Shown here: piece by piece, positions 43,990 to 55,360 of the stretch
How positions within the stretch are numbered: the stretch's first letter is position 1
Layout of the letters: each line of letters begins with the position of its first letter
NCBI GenBank assembly: GCA_026008535.1
Contig: BRKX01000006.1
Location: 4,424,501 to 4,488,500, forward strand
Source of the DNA: Perilla frutescens
Taxonomy: Eukaryota; Streptophyta; Magnoliopsida; Lamiales; Lamiaceae
DNA length: 64,000 nucleotides
Direction of reading: 5' to 3'
Position numbers and translations under genes: made by a program
Notes under the pieces: generated by a model
Seen by the model: the letters and a program-made list of their open reading frames with translations, nothing else
Databases searched by the model: none
Told to the model about the DNA's origin: nothing

Positions 43990-44539
43990 TGTATTGACTA
44001 TTTTTCATCAGCCCACTATGCTAATCCATGAGTTTTGAACATTATCGTTTAACCGAGCAACCTCATAAAGATCGGGTAATTTGAATTACTTTGAACTAGC
44101 CGTCCGCATTACCTGGAAGGGTTGACGTGATCAAACAAATGAGATCGTGCCTCAACCACTCCCGTAATTTACGTGAACCCTAGCGCTATCTCTCTCTATA
44201 AAAGGAGACCTCCCTCCTCAATTGACAACTACGCTGAAATACCCACAAGCTTCACGTCATACCCTAATTTCCACTCAGGCGATTCAACATCCAGGCTTCT
44301 TTCCTACATTTTTCCAGATTTGAACGACGTTCTCTTGATTTCTAGTCACTGGCTTAATTATTTAATTATTTCATATCTTATCGCTTTCTACTCCTATTCT
44401 TTTCCTGACTTGAGCGTCGGAGGCCCAACGATCGTCAACCCCCCGACGGTCTTTAGCTCTTACGTTTTTTCTGGTTTTGTTTCACAGATTGGCCGCTGCT
44501 CCGGACTGATACGATAAATTGCAGACTTTCGGATCTACA
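43990..44539 (+). repeat. 5' LTR of Tat element
   Basis: TGTATTGACT..ATCTACA. A TATAAAA box lies at 44197-44203 with a CT-rich lead. A motif GACTTGAGCGTCGGAGGCC near 44406 recurs in the 3' internal repeats. The 114-codon ORF over this LTR recurs in the other LTR and is not a gene. Confidence 0.9.
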
Positions 44540-44541
44540 AT

Positions 44542-44560
44542 TTGGCGCCCACCGTGGGGC
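44542..44560 (+). other. Primer-binding site of Tat element
   Basis: TTGGCGCCCACCGTGGGGC starts two bases after the LTR and is the expected tRNA-complementary site. I do not assign the tRNA. Confidence 0.7.
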
Positions 44561-44582
44561 CGCGATCTATTCGTGAAACAAA

Positions 44583-46256
44583 ATGACAACGCCTAATGAG
44601 AGTCGCAGAGAAGGAAAAGGACCCCAACAAGATGGGAGAACCGCTACGCCTTCGCCTGATGGTGATCTGTCACTGGCTGATGTTCTGAGGAATATACAGC
44701 ATCAAATGGCAAACACCACGGGGGAGTTAGCACTTCTGAGATCAGAGAACGCTTCACTCTGCAGTAAACTTGAAGATCTGACCATCAATGACAACACATG
44801 CCATCTGAACTACATCAAACCCACCAATCTGTTGGGCGAACCAAATTCGGTATACTCTGAGCGTCGTCGTTCTGTTACTTTTACTGATCCATTTATCGCA
44901 GGTACTAGTGCGTCAGCACAAAAGGTGGACACTAGACAACAAATGGAGGAGAGCCCGCTAAGGCCACCTCCAGGGTTTGAGTATCATGCTTCTGGGCAGG
45001 AAAGGGTCCGACACCAGACCCTCGAGCAAGAAAAGGTTGAACAGCAGCGCAGGTTCAACCAGGGATTCGATCAGAGAATGATCGATCACCCAAGTGAATT
45101 GGAGCAACGACTGGCTGGCATCGAGGCAATGATAACGCGAATTCCTGGTGTAGCTCTTCCAATCCGCAAAGCTGCACCAAATAGCTTCGCTGACTCACCG
45201 TTTGTGGATGAAATAGGGTTAACAGAGATGCCGTCAAAATTCACCTTACCATCTATGAAGTTATTTAACGGAACTTCAGATTCGGATGACCATATCGCAC
45301 AGTATAAACAGAAGATGTTCATCGCAGCAATACCAAAGTACCTCAGAGAAGCCTGCATGTGCAAAGGTTTTGGGTCAAGCCTATCAGGAGCCGCACTGCA
45401 GTGGTTCACAAACCTTCCTAACGCTTCGATCGGATCATTTGCACAACTCACAGATCTTTTCGTAGAACAGTTCGCCAGCAGTCGAAAAATTGAGAAACAT
45501 TCTGATGACCTCTACGCCATTATCCAGTATCCAAATGAAACACTTAGGAATTATGTTGCAAGGTTCAATAGAGAAAAGGTAGAGATACCAGGCTGCAACG
45601 CTGACACCGCCATATCAGCCTTCAGAAAGGGGCTAAAGAGGGATTCAGACCTCTACAAAGAACTCACAAAGTACCCGTGTAAGACAATGGATGATATTTT
45701 AGCAAAGGCATGGGCACAAATTAAGTGGAAGAAAGACGAAGACCAGTATTATCGACCCAAGCCAAGAGGTCGAGATGAAGGAAGAGACTCCCGCAGAAAT
45801 AATAGAAGAAGAACTGACCCTTACCCCCGCAATGATCACTACAAACCTCAAGGTCGAGAGGATATTTTAGATCCATATGATCGACGCTTGCCAGAATACA
45901 ATATGTGCATCACATCCTCAGAAGCCGTCAATGCCTTGAAGGAACTTGGTAGTACAGTAAAGTGGCCGCCCAAGATGAGGAGTCCAGATCATGAACGTGA
46001 CAGAACAAAGTACTGCGAATTCCACAAAGATCACGGTCATAGAACATATAATTGTATTGCATTGCGTCGCGAAGTTATCGACCTACTCAAGCGAGGCCAT
46101 TTGAAAGATTTGCTAACTGATAAGGGGAAGCAGACATTCAGCAAAAATAATGAGAACCTAAGGGATCCGCCAAAGCCCCCACCAATTGAGCATGTAGTTA
46201 ATTGCATAACTGGAGGATCCGAGGTTAGCGGAGTGTCTCAGGCATCAGCAAAATGA
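44583..46256 (+). pseudogene. Tat element Gag
   Basis: The frame is 557 codons long and starts 22 bases after the primer-binding site (MTTPNESRREGK). The retrotransposon Gag domain spans about residues 220-380 (PSMKLFNGTSD, ALQWFTNLP, NYVARFNRE, AFRKGL). A basic arginine-rich stretch (near residue 400) follows, and near residue 480 a zinc-finger-like CEFHKDHGHRTYNC. A leucine/serine heptad-like segment lies near residues 30-60. Gag would form the virus-like particle that packages element RNA. The frame ends at a TGA (46254) where related elements carry on into protease, probably an Arg codon mutated by C to T, so the Gag itself may still be translated. Confidence 0.85.
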
Positions 46257-49200
46257 CACTGTAGATCTCTTAAATACACGCCCATGATACCAAAGCCCGA
46301 TACCGAAATGGAACTCATAACTTTGAGTTTCACCAACAACGAAGCTTCTGAACTCTCACACCCGCACCATGACGCACTTGTTATTTCAGTCCTTATTTCT
46401 AACTGTATGATCAAGAGGACTCTCATCGATGGTGGGAGTTCGACTAATGTCATTTTTTATCTACTTTAAAAGGAATGCAGGTCCCCGAGGCTAACATCGT
46501 CAAAAAATCTATGACCTTGATTGGATTCAGCGGCGAGCACAAAGCCACCATAGGTGAAATTACACTACCTGTGTATACGGAAGGGGTTAACCTACACACC
46601 AAGTTTCAAATTATCGATGCACCCTCAGCATACAACGTCATCCTTAGGAGACCTTGGATTCATGAGCTAAGAGCCGTACCTTCGACCTATCACCAAGTCA
46701 TACGCTTTCCGACCCCGTGGGGAGTTAAGCAGATTCGTGGAGAGCAAATTGCGTCAAGAGACTGCTACAGATCGGCTTTCAAGACTAACCACGTGCAGGT
46801 TCAAGAAGTAAACCAAATAAATGAAGCATCAATGTCAAAATCAAAGTATGAAGGTGGAGAAAGCTCAAATTCAAAATATGAGCATGGAGAAAGTTCAGGG
46901 TCGACCTCCTATGTCGAACCTGAGATGGAAGATCTAGATGAAGTACAGATTCACCCCAACTACCCAGATCACGTCATTCAAATTGGGTCGAGGTTGACTT
47001 TTGAAATGAGAGCAGAGTTAATCGCTTTTTTGTCAGAACACCATGATTGCTTCGCATGGTCGCACGCCGACATGACAGGTATCGATCCTTCTATCATAAC
47101 TCACAGGTTACAGGTTAATCCCGATCACCCACCAGTCAAACAAAAAAGAAGAAAATTTACAGTGGAACGAAATCAAGTGATAGAGGAAGAAGTTCAAAAG
47201 CTAATCGATATTGGTTCAGTTCGGGAGGTGCAGTACCCCGATTGGCTAGCTAATGTTGTGATAGTAAAGAAGAAGAATAGAAAGAACAGAATGTGTATTG
47301 ACTTCACCGATCTAAATAAGGCCTGCCCAAAGGATTCATTTCCACTTCCTCACATCGATACGCTTGTCGATGCAACAGCAGGACATGAGATGATGAGCTT
47401 CATGGATGCCTTCTATGGGTATAATCAGATTCTCTTACATCCAGATGATCAAGAAAGAACAGCGTTCATCACAAGTTGAGGCATCTACTGCTACAAAGTT
47501 ATGCCGTTCGGGTTAAAAAATGCAGGAGCCACATACCAGAGGCTGGTTAATCGTATGTTCGAAAAGTTAATAGGTTCGACAATGGAGGTCTACATAGATG
47601 ATATGCTTGTAAAATCACTACAAGCTAAAGATCACACTGGGCACCTGAGGCAATCATTCGAAGTGTTAAGAAAATACAACATGAAGCTTAACCCCTCCAA
47701 ATGTTCTTTCGGAGTAACGTCGGGAAAATTTTTAGGGTACCTCGTCACAAAAAGAGGAATCGAAGCTAATCCCGACCAAATTAGGGCAGTGGAAAATATA
47801 AAGGCACCCCGCAACATCAAAGAAGTATAAAAGCTCACGGGTTGTTTGGCAGCTCTTAGTCGTTTCATATCAAAATATTCCGACAAGAGCCATCAATTCT
47901 TCAACACACTTCGGAAAGGAAAAGACTTCGAGTGGACGCCAGAGTGCGACCAGGCTCTCAACCAACTTAAGTCATATCTCTCAAGCCCGCCTTTGCTCTC
48001 GAAGCCTAACTCAGGTGAGGTACTTTTCATTTATTTATCTATTTCTGCTAACTCATTAAGTGCAGTGTTAGTTCGCGAAGAACAGGGAAGACAATACCCT
48101 GTCTACTATGCCAGCAAATGACTACTCGATGCAGAGACCAGATACACTCAACTCGAAAAATTATCCCTCGCACTAGTCATGGCCTCACGAAAGTTGAAGC
48201 CATACTTCCAGGCCCACCCAATCACGGTGGTGACGACCTTTCCACTAAAGACGGTGTTAAGCAAGCCAGACTTATCTGGCAGATTATCAAAGTGGGCAGT
48301 AGAGCTTGGAGAGTACGACATCACCTATCTACCCCGGACTGCAATAAAATCACAGGTTTTGGCTGATTTTATTGCAGATTTTTCATCAGAGCAGCATGAG
48401 CTTGCCGAAAAAGAACTACTCTCAATAACCGAAGGTGATAATTCAAATCACTGGACCCTTCAAGTTGACGGCTCCAGTAATTTCAAGGGGAGTGGATTGG
48501 GTATAGTATTGATCTCTCCCAAAGGCGACGTTGTTGAAAGAGCGGTTCGATGTGGATTCAAGACAACAAATAATGAAGCAGAATATGAAGCACTGATTGC
48601 CGGACTGACCTTAGCCAGAGATATGAAGATACCAAACATCAAAGTACAAAGTGACTCACAACTTATCGTAAGTCAGTTCGGAGGAGATTTTCAAGCAAAA
48701 GATTCTAGAATGTCAGCATACCTTACCATGGTGAAGGAACTATCAAAATCGTTCACAGAAATAGAAGTTACCCACGTGGCGAGAGAGGAAAATCAACATG
48801 CAGATGCACTGGCTAACCTAGGGTCGGCAATTGATTGTCAGTCATCGAAGCACATACCCTTAACATATGCCCAATGGCCAGCAGTGTGGAAAGAAGAAGC
48901 AGAAACCAAATCGGTAGAAATAGTCGAAGTTGAAGTCAGTTGGATGACTCCGATCATCAAATATATTATCAAGAATGAACTACCCGAAGACAAGACAGAG
49001 GCTAGGAGGATCAGAGCTAACGCAATGAAGTTCAACATGATCAGTGGGTCCTTATACAGAAGTTCGTACTCAGGCCCCTACCTGAAGTGTGTAGGTCCAA
49101 ATCAAGCAAAATATATCCTTGAAGAACTACATGAGGGCGAGTGTGGAAATCACTCTGGACCACGAAGCCTAGCCAATAGGGCCTTAACAGCAGGTTTCTA

Positions 49201-50176
49201 CTGGCCGACCATGAGAGCCGATTCACAGAGTTACGTTAAAAAATGTGATAAATGCCAGAGATTTGCTAAGTCCAATCACACTCATCCAGAACCACTTCAC
49301 CCTTCAATAACGCCCTGGCCTTTCATGAAGTGGGGCATGGACATCGTAGGGAAACTACCCAAGGGCAGCAATCAGAAAGTTTTTCTCTTTGTCATGACAG
49401 ATTACTTCACAAAGTGGATCGAAGCAGAGGCATTTGCACAGGTCAAGGACCGTGAGGTAAGAGGTTTTGTGTGGAAACATATTTTTTGCAGGTTCGGAGT
49501 ACCAGTAGAGATCGTCACCGACAACGGACCTCAATTTATCAGTTTTGAGTTCCAAGACTTCTGCAAAAAATGGGGAGTCAAACTAACCTATTCCACCCCA
49601 AGGTACCCAGTCGCTAATGGTCAAGCCGAAGCCTCCAACAAAATAATAATGAACACCCTGAAGAAAAAGCTAGATAAACACAAGGGAAAATAGGTCGAGC
49701 ATCTCCCCAGCGTGCTATGGTCTTATCGAACCACAACACGAACAGCTACGGGAGAAACACCTTTTTCTCTAAGATATGGATCTGAAGCCGTTCTACCTCC
49801 ATAGATAGGGACAAGGAATGCGAGGACTTCAAGGGTGAATGAAAATGAGAATAATCAGGAGCTAGAACATAACCTGGACATGATTGATGAGCAACGGGAT
49901 CAAGCAGCAATAAGAATAGCTTCATACCAGCAGCGAATAGCCCGAAATTATAATAAACACGTTCGGCTCCGCACTTTCAAGGTTGGAGATTGGGTCCTTC
50001 GAAAAGTTTTCCAAAATACTGAGGAAGTCGGGGCTGGCAAACTAGGCCCCAACTGGGAAGGTCCCTATCTGATCACGAAGGTAGTAGGAAACGGGGCTTA
50101 CAAGTTGTAAACTATTGAAGACAGAGAAATTGCAAATAGCTGGAATGCAACTCACCTCAAGCAGTATCATTTCTAA
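46257..50176 (+). pseudogene. Tat element Pol: protease, RT, RNase H, aRNase H, integrase
   Basis: Protease has IDGGSSTNVIF (46425-46457), followed by a frameshift. Reverse transcriptase has RMCIDFTDLN, MPFGLKNAGATYQ and the catalytic YIDDM (about 47592). The first RNase H lacks clear acidic residues (SANSLSAVLV), as usual in Tat. The second, archaeal-type RNase H has VDGSS, NNEAEYEAL, QSDSQL and HADALANL with all four acidic residues. Integrase has a HHCC finger ending CDKCQRF and the DDE triad in GMDIVGKLP, TDNGPQF and QAEASNK, then a chromatin-binding-like GPYLI region. Stops occur at 47477, 47828, 48119, 49691, 49803 and 50107. The rest reads as conserved, so only a few changes silence it. 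Confidence 0.9.
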
Positions 50177-50224
50177 ATCCTTAGCTAAATTTTTCAAGTT
50201 TTATCTTATTTATTTTTTATTCAA

Positions 50225-50800
50225 CTTGTCACTGACTTGAGCGTCAGAGCCATCGACCATCTAAGCATGCTACATGCAGGTTGAAACTCAATCATGACAA
50301 TCGAGGTTTAATAGAGAAGCCCCTCAAGGTCGACCCTGCAGCCCTTAGGGTTAACGTCAATCCAGAAAGAATGAGTTTGTATTTCTATTTCATTTTTTAC
50401 TTCTTTTAGTAATTTTTAAATTTATTTCCTACTTCAGCCATCGACCATCTAGTCATGCTACGTACAGATTAAAGTCCGACGCTGAGAACCGAGACTCAGT
50501 AAAGAAGTCCCTCAAGGTCAACTATGCAACCTTTAGGGTGAACATCGATCATGAAGAAATGAGTTCGCATTCTCGTTTATCTTCATTTAATGCTTTCAAT
50601 TATTTTCAAACTTATTCCATACATCAGTTACTGACTTGAGCATCGGAGGGTCGATGGCTTAGCCATCGACCATCTAACCCTGCTGCCTGTAGGTTGAAAA
50701 TGATGTTGATAACTCAAGTTAGACAAGAACGACCCTGTAGATCTCAAACACACGCTAAGGTTAGCGTCGAGTATAACGAAGAGCAAAAGAAAATGGCTTT
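50225..50800 (+). repeat. ~200-bp tandem repeats in Tat 3' region
   Basis: Three imperfect units share CATCGACCATCTA (at 50251, 50449, 50664), a GCTRC..GCAGGTTGAAA-like segment, CCCTCAAGGTC and AGGGTTAACGTC-like blocks. Two begin with CTGACTTGAGCGTC or CTGACTTGAGCATCGGAG, which also occurs in the LTRs. Confidence 0.75.
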
Positions 50801-51480
50801 ACACATCAAAGTTGATAAATATCATCGATGTCAATCTTGACATGGATTCATCGATAAATTCTCAAATGATGTTCAATACCAACGTCTCCAAGGCATGGTT
50901 CAACCTCAATGCAAGTTCAGCCTCGATTTAAAATAAATTGTAATTTAGATGACTTGCATATTCGCATGTGCTAGCCTTAGATACTAGATTGTAATCTATC
51001 GATCAGATTAAATGTAAAACAATCAATACATATATTTTTACGTATGTGTTTCTAATATTCTCTCGTTCAAATATATGTCATGCACTTGCACACGCAACTT
51101 CCAAACATCGAAGTTAAAGAGAAATAAAAGCTCAAGTATGAAATGTCATTCAGAATTTCACTACCCCAAACGGGAGTTCAACATCGATAAAATAAAGTGG
51201 AGAATCACCACAAATATACTGCAATACCGAAGCCGGCGGAAATAACAAGGAGTCTAAATGAACAACAAAATGTGCGAAAAATAAAAAATATAGAAAATCA
51301 GCCACGCGCTATATAGCTCCATCAGCCTACGTCGCGTCGTCACCATAAAGGAAGGATAAATCAAGATCAGGATTCTTGTCCTTGATCATCCCCACTAAGC
51401 CTTCAGCTATCTTCATTTCCATGTCAGCACGAATGGGTTAAAAGGCTTCAGAATCAGATATTTTCTGGAGGTCGATCCCC
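50801..51480 (+). other. Non-coding Tat 3' internal region
   Basis: The region between the ~200-bp and 29-bp arrays is AT-rich and without ORFs. It has no recognised domain and probably belongs to the long 3' untranslated region of the element. Confidence 0.5.
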
Positions 51481-51492
51481 TCACCCTTTTAG

Positions 51493-52010
51493 CGACCCTA
51501 AGGGTCTACTTTGTGGAAAATCGACCCTAAGGGTCTACTATGCTGAAAATCGACCTAAGGGTCTACTATGTCGAAAATCGACCCTAAGGGTCTACTTTGT
51601 GAAAAATCGACCCTAAGGGTCTACTATGTCGGAAATCGACCCTAAGGGTCTACTATGTTGAAAATCGACCCTAAGGGTCTACTTTGTGGAAAATCGACCA
51701 TAAGGGTCTACTATGTGGAAAATCGACCCTAAGGGTCTACTATGTGAAAAATCGACCCTAAGGGTCTACTATGTTGAAAATCGATCATAAGGGTCTACTT
51801 TGTGAAAAATCGACCCTAAGGGTCTACTATGTCGAAAATCGACCCTAAGGGTCTACTTTGTGAAAAATCGACCCCAAGGGTCTACTATGTCGAAAATCGA
51901 CCCTAAGGGTCTACTATGTCGAAAATCGACCCTAGGGTCTACTATGCCAAGAATCGACCCTAGGTCTACTATGTCAAATATCGATCCTAGGGTCTCATAA
52001 GCATCAAGAT
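51493..52010 (+). repeat. 29-bp palindromic tandem array in Tat 3' region
   Basis: Seventeen units and one partial unit follow each other with a 28-30 base period. Each has the form (A)AATCGACCCTAAGGGTCTACTWTGT; the core GACCCT-A-AGGGTC is a 6-bp inverted repeat with a one-base spacer. Variation is mostly in the TATGTCG/TTTGTGA part, while the palindrome is kept in most units. The last units shorten to CCCTAGGGTC. There are no unique spacers, so it is not a CRISPR array. Confidence 0.9.
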
Positions 52011-52079
52011 CGATCATATTTCAGGTTCGATCTCGTTGATCCTCGAAAATAGTGTGCGTCTGAAAAATAATATTGAATT

Positions 52080-52450
52080 CACGGTGTTCAGCCTTACGGT
52101 TTGCTTTCAAAGCCTCGGTTGTCCTACTTTACAGCTTGCACTCAAAGCTTAGGCGTTCGACCTCCAAGTTATTTTATAACTTAGGTTGTTCAGCTTCATA
52201 GCCCATACTCGGGGCTTCGGTGTTCGATCTTATGGTTTGCTTTCAAAACCTCGATTGTCCTACTTTGTAGCTTGCCCTCAAAGCTTAGGCGTTCGACCTC
52301 CAAGTTATTTTATAACTTGGGTCGTTCAACTTTATGGCCTGTACTCAGGGCTTCGATGTTCGGTCTACGGTTTGCCTTCAAAGCCTCGACCATCTCACCT
52401 TACAGCTTGCGTTCAGAGCTTCGGCGTCTTATGTCCTTACATGTTTTATT
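52080..52450 (+). repeat. ~135-bp tandem repeats in Tat 3' region
   Basis: About 2.6 units share GGTTTGCTTTCAAAGCCTCG (near 52098, 52236, 52370), then TCCTACTTTRYAGCTTGC and AAGCTTAGGCGTTCGACCTC. They lie just before the polypurine tract. Confidence 0.8.
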
Positions 52451-52492
52451 TGCATTACGGTTCATTGTCCAGCTCCCATGCTGGAACCTAGA

Positions 52493-52507
52493 CAATGAGG
52501 GGCTAAC
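52493..52507 (+). promoter_or_regulatory. Polypurine tract of Tat element
   Basis: ACAATGAGGGGCTAAC directly precedes the 3' LTR and should prime plus-strand synthesis during reverse transcription. Confidence 0.65.
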
Positions 52508-53057
52508 TGTAGTGACTATTTTTCATTAGCCCACTATGCTAATCCATGAGTTTTGAACATTGTCGTTTAACCGAGCAACCTCATAAAGATCGGGTAATTT
52601 GAATTACTTTGAACTAGCCGTCCGCATTACCTGGAAGGGTTGACGTGATCAAACAAATGAGATAGTGCCTCAACCACTCCCGTAATTTACGTGAACCCTA
52701 GCGCTATCTCTCTCTATAAAAGGAAACCTCCCTCCTCAATTGACAACTACGCTGAAATACCCACAAGCTTCACATCATACCCTAATTTCCACTCAGGCGA
52801 TTCAACATCCAGGCTTCTTTCCTACATTTTTCCAGATTTGAACGACGTTCTCTTGATTTCTAGTCACTGGCTTAATTATTCAATTATTTCATATCTTATC
52901 GCTTTCTACTCCTATTCTTTTCCTGACTTGAGTGTCGGAGGCCCAACGATCGTCAACCCCCCGACGGTCTTTAGCTCTTACGTTTTTTCTGGTTTTGTTT
53001 CACAGATTGGCCGCTGCTCCGGACTGATACGATAAATTGCAGACTTTCGGATCTACA
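52508..53057 (+). repeat. 3' LTR of Tat element
   Basis: Same length as the 5' LTR and nearly identical: TGTAGTGACT..ATCTACA, with the TATAAAA box at 52715-52721. Differences noted by eye include TATT/TAGT at the start, ATTATCG/ATTGTCG, GATCGTG/GATAGTG and GAGCGTC/GAGTGTC. Confidence 0.9.
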
Positions 53058-53269
53058 ATATGCATTTAAGAAAAAAGGTGTTTTTATTCAAGTAACATTT
53101 TTCATCTATGAAGTAATGATTAGAATTTTTACAATTATAATATATTTTGAATTATTTTAATTATTTTAATTGATGAATCAAGTTAGCTTAATGAAGAAGT
53201 TTATGAAAAAATTATTTTACCAATATCTCAACCCATTATAAATTTCAAAATTTTCATATAGTTTGTAAT

Positions 53270-55360
53270 AAATTATAGATGCTTAAACTATGAATCGGTT
53301 CGTTTAGACACATAAACTATCAAATTTGTTCCCTTAGACACCTAAATTATCAAATTTGGTTCATTTAGCACCTAAACTATATCAAACTTAGTATAAATAT
53401 ACACCTTGGAAGTTTCAAAGTCACATTAGTGGGCGTTATTTGAACAATTAATCGAGTTTTTATACTTAAATTGGAGATAATTTAGTTTGAATTAAATAAA
53501 AAAACCCAATTTAGTTTCCAAAATTGAAGTATAAAAACTCGACTAATTGTAGTGATAACACCACTAACATGACTTTGAAACAGTTGAGGTGTATATAATT
53601 TGTTCTAAGTTATACTTTTCTAAGTTTAATAGTTTAGGTGTCTAAATGAATCAAATTTGATAGTTTAGGTGTCTAATAGACAAATTTGATAGTTGAAGTG
53701 TCTAAACGGACCGAGTCATAGATGATAAGTGGTGTTTTTGCACAATATTTTGAGGTTGAAATGAAGTGAATTGAAGAGTTTTGCATGTGCTTTAACCCAA
53801 ATTGCACTTTTAAACTCCCGATTTGGAAGTTTTGTTTGTTGTTTGACTTTCACAGAAAATGGAGAATTAATCAATGCATTTTTGAGTGATCCAATGCCAT
53901 GAGACGATAGAGAATCAAATGAGGAACGCGCTGCAAGTTGAATCACCTCAATCGGACAAGAAATGAGGGAGAACGGAGCAAAACCGTGAAAGGTGTCAGT
54001 GCAGAAATTCTAGCGCGAGTGGCAGCGCGACCGACCAGCACTCGCGCCGGAGACATTATTTTCTTCAATCTGGACGCGACCGAAGGCGCGACCGGGGGCG
54101 CGACTGAGCCCGTGTCGCGCCCCCATCCTAAATGTTTGGATCTGGGCTCTTTCTTCTTCTTATTTGGCGATTTCTCTACAAAATTGAACATTCACACAAC
54201 ACAATACACATTTTTTTCTCTCCAAAAATCCCCAAATTTCCCCCAACACCAAACCCTTATCTCACCTCCCATCTTCAACCCTCACCCCTCACCCCTCAAA
54301 CCCACACCCTAGCTAGGATTTCCACCTAGCTAGGGTGAATAAGGAGTTATGGCTTGAAGATGGAGCAAAGAGGAGACGAGTGGAGCAAGAGATGGATTCG
54401 ATGTCCAACTTCCGGGTTGTATCAAGTTCCTTTTCTTGTTTTTACCTTTATTTTCTTTGAGATAATTTAATCCTTGCATTGTATAGATGTTAGGTTAGAT
54501 TATCTTGTATTTTCGGATTGAACATATTTTGGTAATTATGCATTTCTATTTCTATTGATTGTTTATGGCCTCAATTTATTTCTTGTGCTTATGCTATGTT
54601 GGGTGTTGATTAATTGATCACTAATTTCCATAATTTTATCTATTGATTAAAAATTGAGAGATGAGTTCAATAGACGAACCCTAGGCACGAGACACATTTT
54701 TCAATAAATTTGAGAGAATTGATGTTAGTGTGAGGGCATGAAATCTTAGAAATTTTTGGTAGGTACATGTATAGGATTCGTTCGGAGACGGTGAATCTAG
54801 CGTGACCCTCCAAACTTAAGTATCTCGAAAGAGAGCTTAAATGAGATTTTCCTAGTAAAATTTGACACAAAAAATAGGCATTCAATAGGATCATTAGTAC
54901 TAAGTACCCGAAGAAATTAATCCTGAAAGTATCTCTACCTTCTTGTCCCATTCTCCATTTATTTTTCCCGTTTATTTATGCTTTATTTAGTTTTAGATTA
55001 GTTAATTATCTTTCCGTTTTCTTATCGTCTAGATAACGATTGAGGTCCGATATTATAGTACACACAATTAGGTCTAATTAGTCTCTGTGGATACGATACT
55101 CTTGCTCGCTATATATACTATAATTGCACCGTACACTTGCGGTTAAATTTTAGTCGAATAAAAAGTCGAACAATATAAGTTTAGAAACTCGGTGTGACTC
55201 ATAAACGGTAGAAGTGCATATATTTGTACTAAATTTGATAGATTAAGTGTCTAAATGGACCGAGTTTGATATTTTAAGTGTCTAAATGGATCGAATCATA
55301 TAGTTTATGTGTCTAATCGGGACTCGTGTGATAGTTTAGGGGCATATTTGACCATTTTTT
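53270..55360. mobile_element. Foldback repeat region interrupted by a solo LTR
   Basis: Left part (53270-53717) and right part (55190-55360) share many copies of (T)AGACACYTAAACTATCAAATTT in opposite orientations, e.g. TTTAGACACATAAACTATC near 53303 and GATAGTTTAGGTGTCTAA near 53629. The right terminus reversed reads GGTCAAATATGCCCCTAAAC, a foldback MITE style end. A 1450-base LTR splits it. The outer borders are approximate. Confidence 0.55.
53723..55172 (+). repeat. Solo LTR of Tat/Ogre-like element
   Basis: It starts TGATAAGTGG and ends AGTCGAACA, with ATAGA on the left and ATATA on the right as a probable 5-bp duplication (4 of 5). Its length (1450) is close to that of the LTR at 9163-10604 (1442). 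Near the end it carries TCTCTGTGGATACGATACTC and CACCGTACACTTGCGG, the same conserved block seen reversed at 9190-9260. A GC-rich cluster of GCGCGAC-type repeats lies at 54000-54125. No internal region or second LTR is present. Confidence 0.75.

Larger units (their letters stand above)
43990..53057 (+). mobile_element. Tat-lineage Ty3/gypsy retrotransposon, nearly complete
   Basis: Two LTRs of 550 bases each (43990-44539, 52508-53057) bracket gag, protease, reverse transcriptase, RNase H, archaeal-type RNase H and integrase in gypsy order, followed by a 2.3 kb non-coding tail with three tandem arrays. The flanks GTATG (43985-43989) and ATATG (53058-53062) look like a 5-bp target duplication with one change. 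By eye the LTRs differ at about eight positions, so insertion is recent compared with the other elements. The extra RNase H after the ordinary one places it in the Tat lineage. A handful of stops inactivates it. Confidence 0.9.

Noticed and set aside
44173..44517. 114-codon ORF
   Set aside because: It lies entirely in the LTR and recurs in the other LTR (52691-53035); no domain is recognised.
51493..52010. CRISPR-like array appearance
   Set aside because: The 29-bp units are directly adjacent with no unique spacers and lie in a retrotransposon of a eukaryote.
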